Positions 13,501 to 28,500 of a stretch of DNA of 64,000 bases are shown here, piece after piece. Source of the DNA: Pectinophora gossypiella (Eukaryota; Arthropoda; Insecta; Lepidoptera; Gelechiidae). Every line of letters begins with the position of its first letter. Positions within the stretch are counted from its first letter, which is position 1. Below the pieces are notes generated by a model. The model had not been told where the DNA came from. It saw only the letters and a list, made by a program, of their open reading frames with translations, and ran no database searches. The DNA is taken from contig NC_065415.1 of NCBI RefSeq assembly GCF_024362695.1, forward strand, positions 5,497,438-5,561,437. The letters run 5' to 3'. A program made the position numbers and the translations under genes.

Positions 13501-16500
13501 TCTTATTGAAAAAAATAGTACCTGTTCTAAAAAAATTAGTACCATCACGGTTCTGGATTTATAGCCATGTTTTATTGCACTTGCTAGCTTGACGGTGAGC
13601 GAAATTTGGCGAGAGTTAACGACAAGGTCTTTCGCTTTGATTTAAACGCCAAAAAATAGTACCGAAATAGTACTCACCCCCTGCAAAATACCGAAATGAG
13701 TACTTCAACGGTTCCAAAGTTATAAAGGCAGTTCTTTGATCCCGCTGGCTTGACGTTTTGAAAATACCTATTATCTAGGGAACGCTTGCATACTTCAGTT
13801 TGTAACTAATGTCAATAAACTCGTATGAAATAGTACTCCCTACCATCATAATTTGGACCTGATTCTCTTTGTAGAAATATGTCAAAAAGTCATTATAACC
13901 TATGTCATACATTTATCAAGACAGGTACAGTCGCGAACAAAATTATTACACATGCTCAAGAAGAATGTTGTCAGATTTTAGTATTTTTTCCCCATTTTTG
14001 GGTAAAAATTGGTGAAGTGCCAGGGTTGTCAGATGAAAGTAATATCATTGTTGAAACTCTTTGAGTTATTCTACAAATACTGCAAATTGTTTATTAACAA
14101 ACACTTCGATCCGTAACAAATTGAACATGAAGGTATAAATTATAAAATAAAACAGCAGATTCAAAATGTATTATGATGTATTAAAATCACAGATTGTTTT
14201 CAATAAGAACTAGACCATGCAGCCATTTTTTATTAAAATTATTGCATATGGGTGTATGCAATAGCAATTTTTTGTAATAGCAACACTCTGAAGTGCAAAG
14301 AAATGGTAGGGTAGACCTCCAAAATGGCAATACTGGCGATGGCAATACTAATACTACATAAATTGTGAGGTTATGTAATTGTCTACGTGACTGTATCAAC
14401 AACAAATGTATGGCATAGGTTATGATGATTTTTTAACATTTCTACAAAGAGAATCGGATCAAAATTATGATGGTAGGGAGTACTATTTCATACGAGTTTA
14501 TTGACATTAGTTACATACTGAAGTATGCAAGCGTTCCCCAGATAATAGGTATTTTCAAAACGTCAAGCTAGCGGGATCAAAGAACTGCCTTTATAACTTT
14601 GGAACCGTTGAAGTACTACTTTCGGTATTTTGCAGGGGGTGAGTACTATTTCGGTACTATTTTGTGGCCTTTAAATCAAAGCGAAAGACCTTGTCGTTAA
14701 CTCTCGCCAAATTTTGCTCACCGTCAAGCTAGCAAGTGCAATAAAACATGGCTATAAATCCAGAACCGTGATGGTACTATTTTTTTTACAACAGGTACTA
14801 TTTTTTTCAATAAGAGTACTATTTTTTGGTATGGTCAAATTATTTTTTCGTGCCCATTTTTTTTTGAGGCCGCTAGCTTGACGCACACGACTCATGAGCT
14901 GAATCATTCCCCTCAATATTCGTTACAGTGTCACTAACATCCTGTATATTTGCGTCCCACAGCTCGTTTCAGCTCGAAGGCGATGGTCACAAAGGATGCT
15001 CATTGCCCGCGTTGCTCCATCGATCAAGAAATATTAATTTGAATCGTCCGTGGATTCGTTTACATAGTGATATTACAGAAATATACCTTCATTCTCTTCT
15101 CCATAGTTCCATCAGGCAGCTGCACTAAGAAATATGAGCCTCCAATGGATCCCCTTTCCATTTGTAATCTTTTCTCTTCGGCCATACGTTGTAAAAGAGG
15201 CTTTTCACCTGAAGTCTGAAAATATACAAAAAAAAAATAAGACAGATTGTTGGCACCGCCGATTTGATTTGAAAAGTGTCCCCCTTTACTGACTTTACGT
15301 TTAATAGGAAAACTGTCCGATATAAGTTCCTTCTGACCACTTAACACTCCTCGTGTAAAGTGATAATAAGGCCCAAAACTAACAAAGTGTGAAGTTTACC
15401 AATTACCGCTAATGATACAACACGACCTCATGGCAAATTAAGTCAAAAATGTATTCACAAAAAGTATTCGTAAAGAAATGTCGCTATGAAATGACTGGCA
15501 TAAGAACTGAGCCTATTCATCACAGTGTATTCAAGCTAAAATCAGCGTAGAGAATTACGAGGTCGCTTTTATGGTGTGCAATAAACTCTCACCTTAGGGT
15601 AAACTAATGGCCTCATTAACGCCCCGAATACGGCGCAATTGAGAATCAGTCCGGCCAGTAGTAGGTTTGCGTTCTGCCAAGATCCAAATCCCTCTAGCAG
15701 GAGAGCGGCGAGAGGAGCGAAGCTGAAGGTTCCAACACCTGAGCCACAAACGGCGATGCCCGTGGCTAGAGAACGTCGGGTCTCGAAGTAGTAGCCTACG
15801 GCTACCACAGATGGAAGGTAGATCATACCGAAGCCGATTCCTGAAATAAATAGTTACGTTTTATTATTTACAAAGTTGTCGTTACAGCGTGAATCTTACT
15901 TTATGATAGAGTAGATAGGTAATTTTATTTGGTATTTCGCGATGGTAAACAGATTACAATTAACGGTCCGATTTATATTTCTATGCCACAGCATGAGCAT
16001 GGGATTATTAGCCAGGATGTTTTAAAGAAAGGCCAGGTCAAGAATACTCTAAACTGGCGAGTATGCAGAAAGTCTTTGATGATAGTAAGAAACGAAAATG
16101 GTGTGTCAGGATCGTAGTAAAGATTCCGTGGTCACTGCCTACCTCGACGGAAAATAGGCGTGACCTTATGTATGTATGAAAATTTTCTACCTCACTTACA
16201 TAATATGCAGGTACATTATAATAAGAAAATCCGGCAGAAACAGATCAGTGCAACCATTCAGACTAGCGTTCAACACCCACGTGTAATATTTAGTTTTTCT
16301 AGCATTAGTGTTTCTTTAGCAGCACGTGTATCCACGACATTCCTAGACAGTGGTAACGTCATGCAATATTTCAGATGATTCTATCAAAATATACAATTTA
16401 GACACTTTCCCCAAGACTCGATTGGATATCCCATGGATGTAGGATTTCAGAGTAAAGATACCAGTAATTGATGTTTGACCATTTTTTTATAAAAATTCGG

Positions 16501-19500
16501 AATTTGTAAAAAATACATCTATGGTAGATGACAACCTTGTACTCAAATCTTCATTTGTTCGACTATCGCACGAATTTCATCGCGTCGTGAGAAAGCTCGC
16601 TTGTACGGTTAAAGCAGCCAACAACGACAACGGCTTATGATTGATATTAATCCTGACAAAAACGATTTTCAGAAGAATACGTGCTTCGGTTACATAAAAA
16701 TCTTGTTAAATAACAAATCTTGTGAAGTAGGAGTATTGACCGAGCGGGTGCCTCGAAGGCAAGAGAATAGGAAGAGCAAGAATTGGTAAAACGTTTCAAT
16801 AACTAAGGATCTTCAGAGATGAAATTAAGACAAGACCACGTGAAAACTCAAGCTTTATTGTCTTTTGTAAGAGTTGATAAGGCACGATAAACAAGACTTA
16901 TATTTATGTGACGATCGTCTCAATACGCACTGCAAACGAGACATAAATCCAGAATAATAGTTGGCTCATGCCTGCGTCGTAGTTTTTCAAGTTCAAGAAC
17001 CCCAATCTGCATACCAACAAAGAATTGGAATGAAGAGTTAGTCAAAGACCGTCGGCCATGATTGGCGAATTTCGTTCAATTCGGCACGTTGCCAGATTAA
17101 AGTGTACTTTGACCAGAAGCAATGTTTGGGGATTCCACGCTTTGATGTGTGGGACCGAGCAACCGACAATTTCGCGTCTCGTGTCCGATGACCTCGACAT
17201 CAATCATACCAGCATATACGCTGAAACACTTGACGGTTGCTATTAAATGGACGATTGCTCATATACTACTACTTAATTTAGATATAATTCAAATAGCACA
17301 GAAACGTGAGCGTTTGCATAGTGTATATTTACGCTGCATTATTAACGACGAAAACAAAGAGGGTGAAGCGATAATTACTGAACATTCATCCCGCATCTCG
17401 TTTCCCGCTACGTGCGTAGTATAAAGGAAATTGAAACAGCATTACACTGCCACTTCCACTTAAAAATTCGATAAAGAGGTTTGTTAGTACTGTACACATC
17501 ACTGTACCTACGTATACTTGAATTTTAAGGGAGTATAAAAGCTGTAATGAAGTGATAATCCAGGTAGATTGGTAGATCCGTCGCAGTAAGACTATGAAAA
17601 TGGGAACATACCAACGTTTATTCATTTTTACACGCGTTTCAAAGTAACAAAGGACGACGTGGAGTCAGTGTTACCAGTTTCGCCTTGCTGTCCATTTAGC
17701 TGATTAGTATATCGTTCGAGTAATTCATACGTATATGCAAAATATTGTATCTGGAATATGATATCGGGATGAGTCAGTGTTTGTTGTCGGCCCACAAATC
17801 GTTTGGAGCCGCACAAAGGAGCATATGGCCTGTTGCGAACAGAGTTCGACGGCATTAGTATGCGTCATCTTTCCGGCATATACCCTGTTTCTGGTTAAAC
17901 AATATAATTGTAATAATTATAATGTAGTTCGCAGTAATTACAGTAGTGCATTCCTCAAATTCTAGGGCAGCTTGAGGAAACATGTGGACACGTTTGTTTT
18001 TCTAGTTTCTTAGTGTGTGCGTTAGATATTAAGTCTACGGACTACTTAACTAAGTATTGTTATAAGAGGGTATATATTAACAGGAATAGGACGATAATGG
18101 CAAATACTACACTATTCGAACCATTTCCATTGCTCATAAAGTATGCCATGAAGATGAATTGTATCACAAGCTTTACAAAAAATAACAAACGGCTACATTT
18201 GTCAGACGCCGGCGGCGCCGGCGGGTTCAAATAAGGCGGGCAAACCTTCTTGATTGACCTACATTTCTGGTTCCGCTCTAAATGATAATCACAGGAATGC
18301 AAACTGACCCAACTCCGATCCCGAATCAGAAATTCCATTGCCATTGTTTAAAAAAACTTTCGGAACATTTTTTATGTATACAGGGTGTAAGTGACGTCGT
18401 AACGAAAACTTTGAGGGATGATTGAGACCATGATTCTGAGATGATATGAAGTGGAATTTTCCGTCGCAAAAGTATGGAACAGAAAATAATAAAAAGAAAA
18501 ACAAAAATTTTCATGAATTTTCCGACTGAAAATTCCACTTGATATCAACTCAGAATCATGGTCTGAATCATCCCCCTCAGTATTCGTTACGGTGTCACTA
18601 ACACCCATACCTACTTGTATGGGTACAGTATGTACTTGTGCGGGGTGTAAGTGACATCGTAACGAATATTGAGGGGGATGAAACAGCTGATTATACTGAG
18701 TTAATATCAAGTGGAATTTTTCATCGCAAAAGTATAGAATTGAAAATAATTTTAAAAAACTAAAAAAAAATCATGAATTTTGCGACGGAAAATTCCACTT
18801 GATATCAACTCAGAATCATGGTCTGAATCATCCCCCTCAGTATTCGTTACGATGTCACTAACACCCTGTATATAACACCAGCTTTTCAATGATTACGAGT
18901 TGGAACTGCTCGCGATATCGATATCTTTGGTTTCAACTGTTTATTTAATTCATAAGTTACGCCTATAAACTTATACCAACATTGAAAGCTCAAATTGATA
19001 AAAAGGAACAATGGAAAGGAAGAAAAACGCCTAGAATGTTCCAATCATCCCCGGACATATCGCAGAAGGAGTTCTCGTAAAGTATTATTGATATTTAAAT
19101 CAGATACTCGTACATCATTTCAATTTGCTCAAGGCAGTTTCCTTTCTATATTTTCTCTATTAATTTCTTTCTACTTTACTTTTATCTACTCGAACTGACC
19201 ACACAGGCCATAATGTCAATACACTTGCAACTTACAACAATGACGGACTTCCAAGGGTACGTTTCCGAAAAAAAAAATAGATGGCGCTGTACAGATTTGC
19301 CTTCGTTTATCCTTCTAACTTCATGGTTAATAGACATTATGCTTATTTTATCGTTGTTTTTGGATATAAATGGTTTAACAGTTAATGGTTTTCAGGCCCA
19401 ACACATGTTCTACCCATTATTATTCTGATCAAAATAAAGAGAAGCAATATAGGTAGCTACATAATTCTATACGTATCTGATCCAAATATCAAGCAACAAT

Positions 19501-22500
19501 GATTTTTATATATGCCTCTGCCATTACTTTATATTTTAGAATAATTATGTACCCAAGTAATGAGAAAATATAGCGCCATAATTTTTGGGGAACGTAGTCT
19601 GGAAAGTCCCTCATTGCCTAGTGTGTTTTAAAGGTATCTTAAAGCATCACAATTCACGTGGCAAGTAAGTACCTTCATATGCATAAATAAATAGGCTGCC
19701 GAGGGTAGTTCAGGAGAGTTCCTCTTACCTAATTTTTAAGAAGAGAGTCAAAGAGCACTTTTTATCCATAGAGTATTCTTAGTCTAAGTCATCATCATCA
19801 GCAGTACGACGCTCACTGCTGGGCATACGCCTCCCCCAAGGATCTCCACGACGATCGGTCCCGCGCTGCCCGCATCCAACGGCTTCCCGCGACCTTCACC
19901 AGATCGTCGGTCCACCTTGTAGCGGGCCTACCCAGTGAGCGTCGTCCGACACGTGGTCGCCATTCCAGAACCCTTCCGCCCCAGCGGCCATCGGTTCTCC
20001 TCGCTATGTGTATATTAGTCTAAGTATATAGTTATATATATACGTAATATATATAATAGGTATGTATGTAGGTATAGTATATTATATATGTGTATATATT
20101 TATAGAGGCTTACGCATATGTTTGTGTATATTTATTATTATTTTCAACGGTTTTATATGAAGTCCACCCTTGTAAACGTCCATTTCTTGTTTGTGATGTA
20201 ACTAGTTGTTAGATGCAATAAAGTATATAATTAAAATGGCCACATCGAAGCAATTCATCTAAGAAAGCAATAGACATTTGCGCATATAAATGTAAGTGCT
20301 TTCTTAAATGAACTTCTTCGATGTGGCCATTTTAACCCCCCAGTTCCGCATATTTACATTATTCGCACTCGTAGTACATAGAGTGGTGATCGACAAATGT
20401 TCGGAATCCGTTGTGGCGAGTGTTACCGAAATAGTTGGTTGAAGCCAGTGACGACCGCGATGATCTCACGCGCTGGCACCGGATCGCTTGCAATGCCCAC
20501 TAGTAAATCCTACAGTTTCACCACTATAAGGAAGTAATTGGGTGGTGTCCTAAGTCAAAGATAAATTATGAAATTCTGATCACTAAATAACGACAGATAC
20601 AAAAGCAACAAAAAAGTTGTTTTTTTTTCTATTTAACTTATTTATGAATTTTAATAAAGAAAAATTTAATAATAAGTGCGACATTTTGTTACGTCTTTTT
20701 ATGACGTCACAGATTGCTTTTCCATAGTAATTTCGTGTTTTGACGTTTAGTAAAAGTAAATGGTTTGACTAGTTGGAACCTATCCTATTTAAAGGTCTTT
20801 ATGTCGGCTTTAGATTGTACTAATTTAATAGCTAATATTAAACATCACTGTTGAGCACATAGAGCAAAGGAAGCATCAGACAATATGGATCATACTTTTT
20901 TTTATTCCCTATTTCCCTACGGCAGTTTTGCAGGCACTTAGCTAGTTACCTCATGGGCCGATGCAATTCGTGCGATATCCGAATAGGTAAATGACAACCT
21001 AGATGTACCTAGAAGCACCTAGTATGCTAGTATGGTAGTCGCAACTGATTCCAAACTGACTCATTGCGTTGCTTGTCAGTTGCTACTGCAATTAGGGCTC
21101 CTCTATGTTTATCATCTTGCATAGATGAGCCAACATACTTTACCCGTTTTAAAAAAAAAGAAAAAACATGTACTTTTACAAATCATCAAAACAGGTGTAT
21201 GAAACTTTTATGAAATAATGTGTTAAGAAAAAATGGTTAAACGACTATTACTGGTAGTCTAACCCTAAAATCATACATCCATGCCATATCTGATCCCGCC
21301 ATGGGAAGGACCCCTTAGCGTTTACCAACGCATAAATTGACACCTGTAACCCCAATTGCGAATATAAAGCGTGTAATGTTACGCATACGCATATTTGTTG
21401 TTAAACATACTGTATAAATGTTCGTGTAAATAATTTCAATAGTCAATAACTACTATATTTCATTACACACCTCTTATACCACAAACAGCACTTTTCACTT
21501 TGATCCAAATATTCAGTCAATACTTACACATATTTTCCAATTACTAACATAGCCAAACAACCTTGTAACATAATCTATAATTAAACTCGATTAGTGACGA
21601 ATAAGTACGTGATAAGTAGGCAAGTGCTAGGCGCCATCACGTCTACATCAGCTGGCAAACATCCAACTCAGTACTCACGACCTTCATCTAAAAACCTAGG
21701 CGGGAGACATATTGAAACGTTACTAACGTCTTTATTTAAATTTGGAACTGTAAATGAAATTTTCTGTTTTCATTAACAAGCGTACGTGTCTTAAGAACGT
21801 GGTAGAGGCGCGAATTAGAATCATTACGTCTCGACGCTTAATAATTGTAGCGAAACGTTCTGTGGTACATTTAATGTTGTTGTAAATAATAAGTAGGTAA
21901 TGAACACGGCAATAAACAACAGCAGGGTCTCCTAGCAACGTACAAACGTACAAGCATTTGCATTGTTGCATTACGTAGATTAACTATTTTAGGGAGAAAA
22001 GGAACTTTACCCTTTTACCACTTGGTCCAACTATTTTGTCAATCGGACATGTATTACGTAAAAAATAAACCTCACTAAACCTCTAGTTTACTCTTGAGAA
22101 CACTTCAAGGACGAAGAGGAAAACGATGATGCCTACAAAAGGACGGTCTAATACCACATAAAACCTGCGTGAATGATAATCCCTGGAGATTTCTTTTCAA
22201 TCACTCTGCGAGAGGCGATATGTGTTCGCAATAACCATCGATCAAAAAGATGTATATGTGTAAATTGTTACAAATACGAATATTAACGTGTTATTTTGAA
22301 TAAAACGCGATTCGTTAATGTGGAAAATAGATAGGAATTACCATTTTGTAAAAATCCGTACTCAAACTGCTAAAGAAACACTTTCCTTCCAACTCAATAC
22401 CCAGTGCTCATTATTTTTCCGTGCATTAGGGTGCTTACCCAATCAAACCCTTTTCTATAATACACAGTAATAAGATGATAGTACGGTATAACAGAAATGA

Positions 22501-25500
22501 TTTTTTTATACCACCGTATAATACGAATGAGTACACTACCTATAAAATGAAACTCATTATCATGAAACTGAACGAAAACAACTCGATTTCCTGGAAGGCC
22601 ACCCTTCGTGACTGCGAATGTGGGAAACCCGTCACATATGGAGGTATAACATAGACTGTATATCGATTATTCAGATCGCCAATAAGCGAGCTTTGTATAG
22701 AAAGCCCGGCATTCCCAGTTACCTACCATTAATTATGGAAAGGGCTCATGTAACGAATAGAGTGCCGAATGGTTTAAATTAAATTAGAATGTGAATCAAG
22801 ATTTATGGAAATAAAATTTTAATTTGAACGTTTTTTTATCTGTTTCTATTTTAAAGACAGATAAAGATGCTAGCTTTAAACGAAAGTTGATAATTCGCGT
22901 AACTACTGTACCAATCAGTATATCTACGTAACATAATACCTACGACCGTGAAATTAAACAAAGGCTATTATGCGTGGTACCTCACACACAAGTGACATGC
23001 CGTTTGACTGTAGCCTGGCAGCCATCCAACACTACCTATCTGACTACAGGCGAGAAGCGAATCACCTGGAAAGATAAGTGTCTGCAATAAAGCTAAATTC
23101 CAAGACAGACACGCACATGGCATCCTATTAAAATTGGTTACGAATGCAGATTTAGAGTCACTGTACCTATTAGTCGCTCTTTCTACGCTGATATAGCGAA
23201 CGGATCTAGGGTATTTTTCATTGGAAATATCCGAAATATCACCACAACATCAGTTTAACCGTCACACAGATTAAACGCAAAAAAAGAAATGTAATTGAAG
23301 TACGTACGCACGAGTCAAACCGAACGACTTTTCAGAAAGGATATCACGTGCCCAATTTAATCTAATTCAAATGAGGAAATATTTCTCCTATCATTTGTCG
23401 CTAAAAGTGGAACAGGTAATACACACAAGCTGTTGTCTTTGGAAGTTTCTCGTACAAAGCTACTAGTTGCAGTTATGTCAAAAGCTTTCCACTTTGACAG
23501 ATCGAGCCCTTTGAATTCCATGTACGAGCGTTTCATACAATTTTGTAGGATGCTAAGTCGTGTGTTAGGATTTAAGTAATGACGTAGAAGCAATAGGCTT
23601 TAGGCTTTTTGTTAGACAAATGTCAGAGTTAGTGGTTTGGAACCTACGAATAAATAATAAGTTTGGAACGAAAATATCAAGAAATGAAATCGCGGTAGAA
23701 CGTTGCAAATTGTTACGTACAAAATAAAAAAGATAAGTTTAAATATGGACATAATCGTTTACTTTTACGACTTGTGGATTTGCATATTCTGCATTACTAT
23801 TGCATTTAATTAAGAGATGCAAATTGCTATAAAACAAGTGGTCTATTGATTCTAAATTTCCCCTGAGGCTTCCCCTGAAGTTACGGCAAACTTCAATACG
23901 TTCGTGTCTGGATCAATTTTATCCATCTATGACGCTAAACTACCTAGGTACTTCAATTAGCTCCATGTTTAATAAGTCAGCTCTTTTCCTAGAATTGTGT
24001 TTCCCTATACGTAGTGTCCTGGAACAGTAAGTATCTACTAACAAGTAATTGACGACGATTCTTCTTGGCTTATCTGTTTACTTACCTCGACACAACGACA
24101 AAACTAAAGGCCGAGCTAAGTTTGAACATTACGTAACTATCAATCAATAGCAGGATGTATTTTTGTGCAAGTATATTAGGGATTGAGCTCATGCATCACT
24201 ATGTCACCCTAGCACTGACGAAGAGGATCTTTTCTCAAACAAAAAATATGGGTAGGAAATCCATCAATAGGTAATTCAATTCCAAAAAACTTGGGTCGTA
24301 TCATAAGTACTTCCAGTCTCTAGCACGAACAACTAATTACATGTTTACATCGCAACATTTTCACGCGCTATTGAGCGTAATGAAAAAAAAAACAAGTATG
24401 TTTTTATTAGCGTTAATGAAGTCATCACTAATGGACATAAATAATTCGCTAATTTGGCTTCGTTAGCGACTAAAACGAGAGGCAAATGATATGTAAATTC
24501 GTTCCACGCTCAACTCTCTGGAGCTTTTGTAAATGGTGCAATGCAGGCAAAATAAAATGTCTACACTAGTTGGTTGGAAGTGGAGTCCGTATCGCACAGG
24601 TAGGTATAAGAATACCTGACACGATCCTGGCACGCCCTTCTGTGGTTTTCCCTCGTTTTCCGTGTATAAATCAATGTTGGCGGATTAAGTACATCGGTAG
24701 TCGGATTTTGTTATATTGCGTGGGTTTGATAACACTTCAGTTATATTTACTGGGTCTCATGTTACGATGTTACAATGAGGGACTTTCCAGGGTACGTTCT
24801 TCAAACACAATATAGATGGCGCTGTACAGTTTTTCCTTCTTTTAACCTCCTAATTTCATGGATAACAGATATATGCATCTTTTATCTTTGTTTTTAGGTA
24901 TACATGATGACCCCTTTAATTACATTTTCCACACATTATTATTCTGATTAAAATAAATAGAAGCAATATAGGTAGCAACATAATTCTATACATAATATGA
25001 GTATACAAATATCAAGTAACAATATTTTTTATTCTTCTTCTCCCATTACATTGTATTTTGGAATAATTACGTACGAGTAAAATAGTTTATCATCACGATA
25101 AAGTTGTACAACACCATTTATATTGTTTTTAGTGAAGGTAGCCTGGAAAGTCCCTTATTACAAACATTATCTTTTAGTAGATGTTCAATTACCTACGTAT
25201 TATTTTAGTGGAGCATAAAAAGTCAATTCAGTGTGGAAGATACGTGGAGGCTGGAGTGGAACATGTTCGACGGCACAAATTCGGACCTTATTCAGGATCC
25301 CTCGCGGAGGGTCCCTGGCTTTGACTCCAAGCGAAAAATCTGGACACGACTGAACCGGTGTAGGACCGACTATGGAAAGTCAAACCATCACCTATGTAAA
25401 TGGGGCTTAAGGGAGTCACCATACTGTGAATGTGGTCACCCGGACCAAACCATATCTCACATAGTGAACGAGTGCCCTCTGCACCGGTTCCCAGGTGGTA

Positions 25501-28500
25501 AAGCCGAGCTGCATTGTGTGACGGATGCAGCAGAGACTTGGTTAAGGGAGCTTTAGCTGGATATTTGATCCAAGCAGGATATTTGTCTGCCATACGCAAT
25601 AATAATAAGTGAAACAAAGAGAACTGCTGTAACAAGACAGGTTTCGCTCTCAATGACATTGATTTTCAACTATAAATAATGAGTTCTGCCTTCCATCAAT
25701 GACCAATAATAGACTATTCATGCCAGAACAACATATATAGTCACTGCATACCTAGATCCATTCGTAGCGAATATTTAAGCCAAGAGGATTACGTAATGAA
25801 ATCAATTCGAGAGAGACACCTCATATAAAATTCCACATGTGTTTACTAAACAACGAATGCCGAAGGACGGGTGCGGCGCCCGCGCCGTTTAAGACCCACA
25901 TTTTCGTATCTCCGTGCCACTATGCCAAGGTCGACAACAACGTGAACATTTGCATAATTCTCACGTCCACGAGTCCATGCATCTGAGGCTTTATTAATAG
26001 TTGTTTTAATAGCAACTGCAATATTGACTTGGACGCAAATAACGCTTATGTGAGTAGTTGTAATTACACTACCACAAAGCACAATAAACACGGAACTATA
26101 TTACTTTACGGCTTTTTCTATTCTTTATTTAAATCTTTCAGCTCACAGAAAACAATAAGTCAGCTTAGCTTTTACAGATCTCGCATCCAGTTATTGACTG
26201 ATCTTTAACGTCGCTGAGGAATTCTAATCGTTTTCTAGCAATGCAAACGACGTTGATTCTGGTTTGATCTTTCGAAAGAAATCAAATTATATTTTGTAAG
26301 ATTTTCGCTCTTGGGAGAGTTTGGTCAACAATACATGAACAGAAAAACTGTATTAGAATATCGTCGACGACATAAACAGAATGGCAGATCCCACCAAAAT
26401 TTAGCAAGTATACAACATCATTCGTCTTTTTCCGTACCTAGCTACCAGACCACGCACGGCACGACAATAAAAGGCTATTTTTCTCATTCAACACGTACAG
26501 GTATCGGTATTTGTAGCTGTTTACTTAGAATCTGGCGGCTTGTAAACCGACCGAGTGGCAGTGGTCGTCAATTTCGAACTGGATGTTTTGACTGACTGAC
26601 ACGTGAAATAGGCCGCATGACGTTGTATCCGGCTGGATGCAGGCCAGGTTCATCTACAACAAATGCTATTTGTTCCATAGAAACTACTCTCGAGAATACG
26701 GAACTTGTTTACATCTGTATAAGTCACAAGTTGATAAACATTTCTTGGAATCATCGCCACCGATATTTGAGTTCAAAACACGAACAACATTTTTGAGAAA
26801 GGTCGTCGTAACCGTATGTATCACTTACTCATCAATCTTATAGTGTCACGTTTTGCAATTGAGCTTCAAATTGAAGAAACCATATAAGGAATGCTCGACT
26901 ACTCAATTGACCCAAAATTGTATGCCAAACATGTTTGGGTTAGAGCCAATTTGGTCTATTAGAGAGGTGGGATTTTTAAATGACTAAATGTTCATAAGGA
27001 GTTGCACGATAACTATAGCTTCGATAGTTATTACCTACGAGGGGAGGTCAAAAAGTTCGCGGAATGGAGGGGTTGGAGGGGGTTGGTTTGCTCGTACAGG
27101 TAGCCGCTAGTTGCACACCTCATTAACAGTATATGTACCAAGTTTGAAGCAAATCGGGTCATTAACGTTTGAACTATCGACCAGCAAACAAGTGAATCGG
27201 GAAGAACTCAGCGAATATGGAGAAAATTGAACACCGCGCCGTCATTAAGTTCCTCACCAAGCAAGGAAAATCCGCTCAGACGATTTTTCAAGAGCTGTTA
27301 GCAGTTTACGCGGACTCTGCCCCTGGTAAAACCATGGTTTACAAGTGGCATAGTCTTTTCAAGCAAGGAAGAGAGTCGATTGAAGATGACCCCCGCTCCG
27401 GACGGCCCATTGAGGCCACCACACCGGAAATCATCGAAAAAGTAGAGAAACTTGTATTAGAAGATACCCGCTTGAAGAAGAAGCAGCTTGCAGCAATGGT
27501 CGGTGTATCCGAAACAAGTATTTTAAATATCCTACATCAACATCTTGGGATGACTAAGGTCAGCGCAAGATGGGTTCCAAGAATGCTCACGCCACTTCAA
27601 AAAAGCGAGCGTGTCGAGTGTTCTCGCCAGTTTTTAGAGCTCTGTGGAGAGAATAAGGAAGAAGTTATGGCCCGGATTGTTACTGGAGATGAAACCTGGG
27701 TTCACCACTATGAACCTGAGTCGAAGCAAGAGTCGATGCAGTGGCATAAAAAAGGCACACCTCCTCCAAAGAAGTTTAAGGTGTCACAATCGGCCGGAAA
27801 GATCATGGCCACTATTTTTTGGGATACAGAAGGTATTTTGCTGATTGATTATAAAGATCGTGGTGTGACTATAACGGGACATTACTACGCTTCTTTACTG
27901 GATAGATTGAAAGAGGCTATCAAGGAAAAAAGAAGAGGAAAGCTGTCAAGAGGTGTGCTCCTTTTGCACGACAACGCACCCGTCCACACGTGCCATGTTG
28001 CGACGGCTGCCATTCACCGATGCGGGTTCGAAAAATTAAACCACCCGCCTTACAGTCCAGACTTGGCCCCCAGCGATTATTATTTGTTCCCAAAAATGAA
28101 AAAGGAACTGCGTGGACGAAAATTTGGCGATGATGAAGAAGTCAAGTCTGCAATTTCGGCCTATTTTGACAGCAAAGAGAAATCTTTTTTTTTATGATGG
28201 AATAAACAAATTATTTGATAGATCCGGAAAATGTGTTAAGGTTAAGGGAGAATATATTGAAAAGGAAAAATAGTTTCGTGTTTAATTTCGACCCCCTTCC
28301 CCCTCATTCCGCGAACTTTTTGACCTCCCCTCGTATATGTGTTTGTATGACTGAATCTAAACGAATAAGGTATTGCTTTTCTAATGTTTGTGACATGAAG
28401 CAAACGGTAAATAACTGAAGAGCTCATTGGTTAGATAAAATTCTAGAGGTATTGGCCCCGATTCCTGCAGACACCGCCTAATTTTATTTTAAGTTATATC

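Noticed and set aside
26311..26595. 94-codon open frame on the plus strand in intron 3
   Set aside because: No domain, no homologue that I recognise, and base composition like the surrounding intron.
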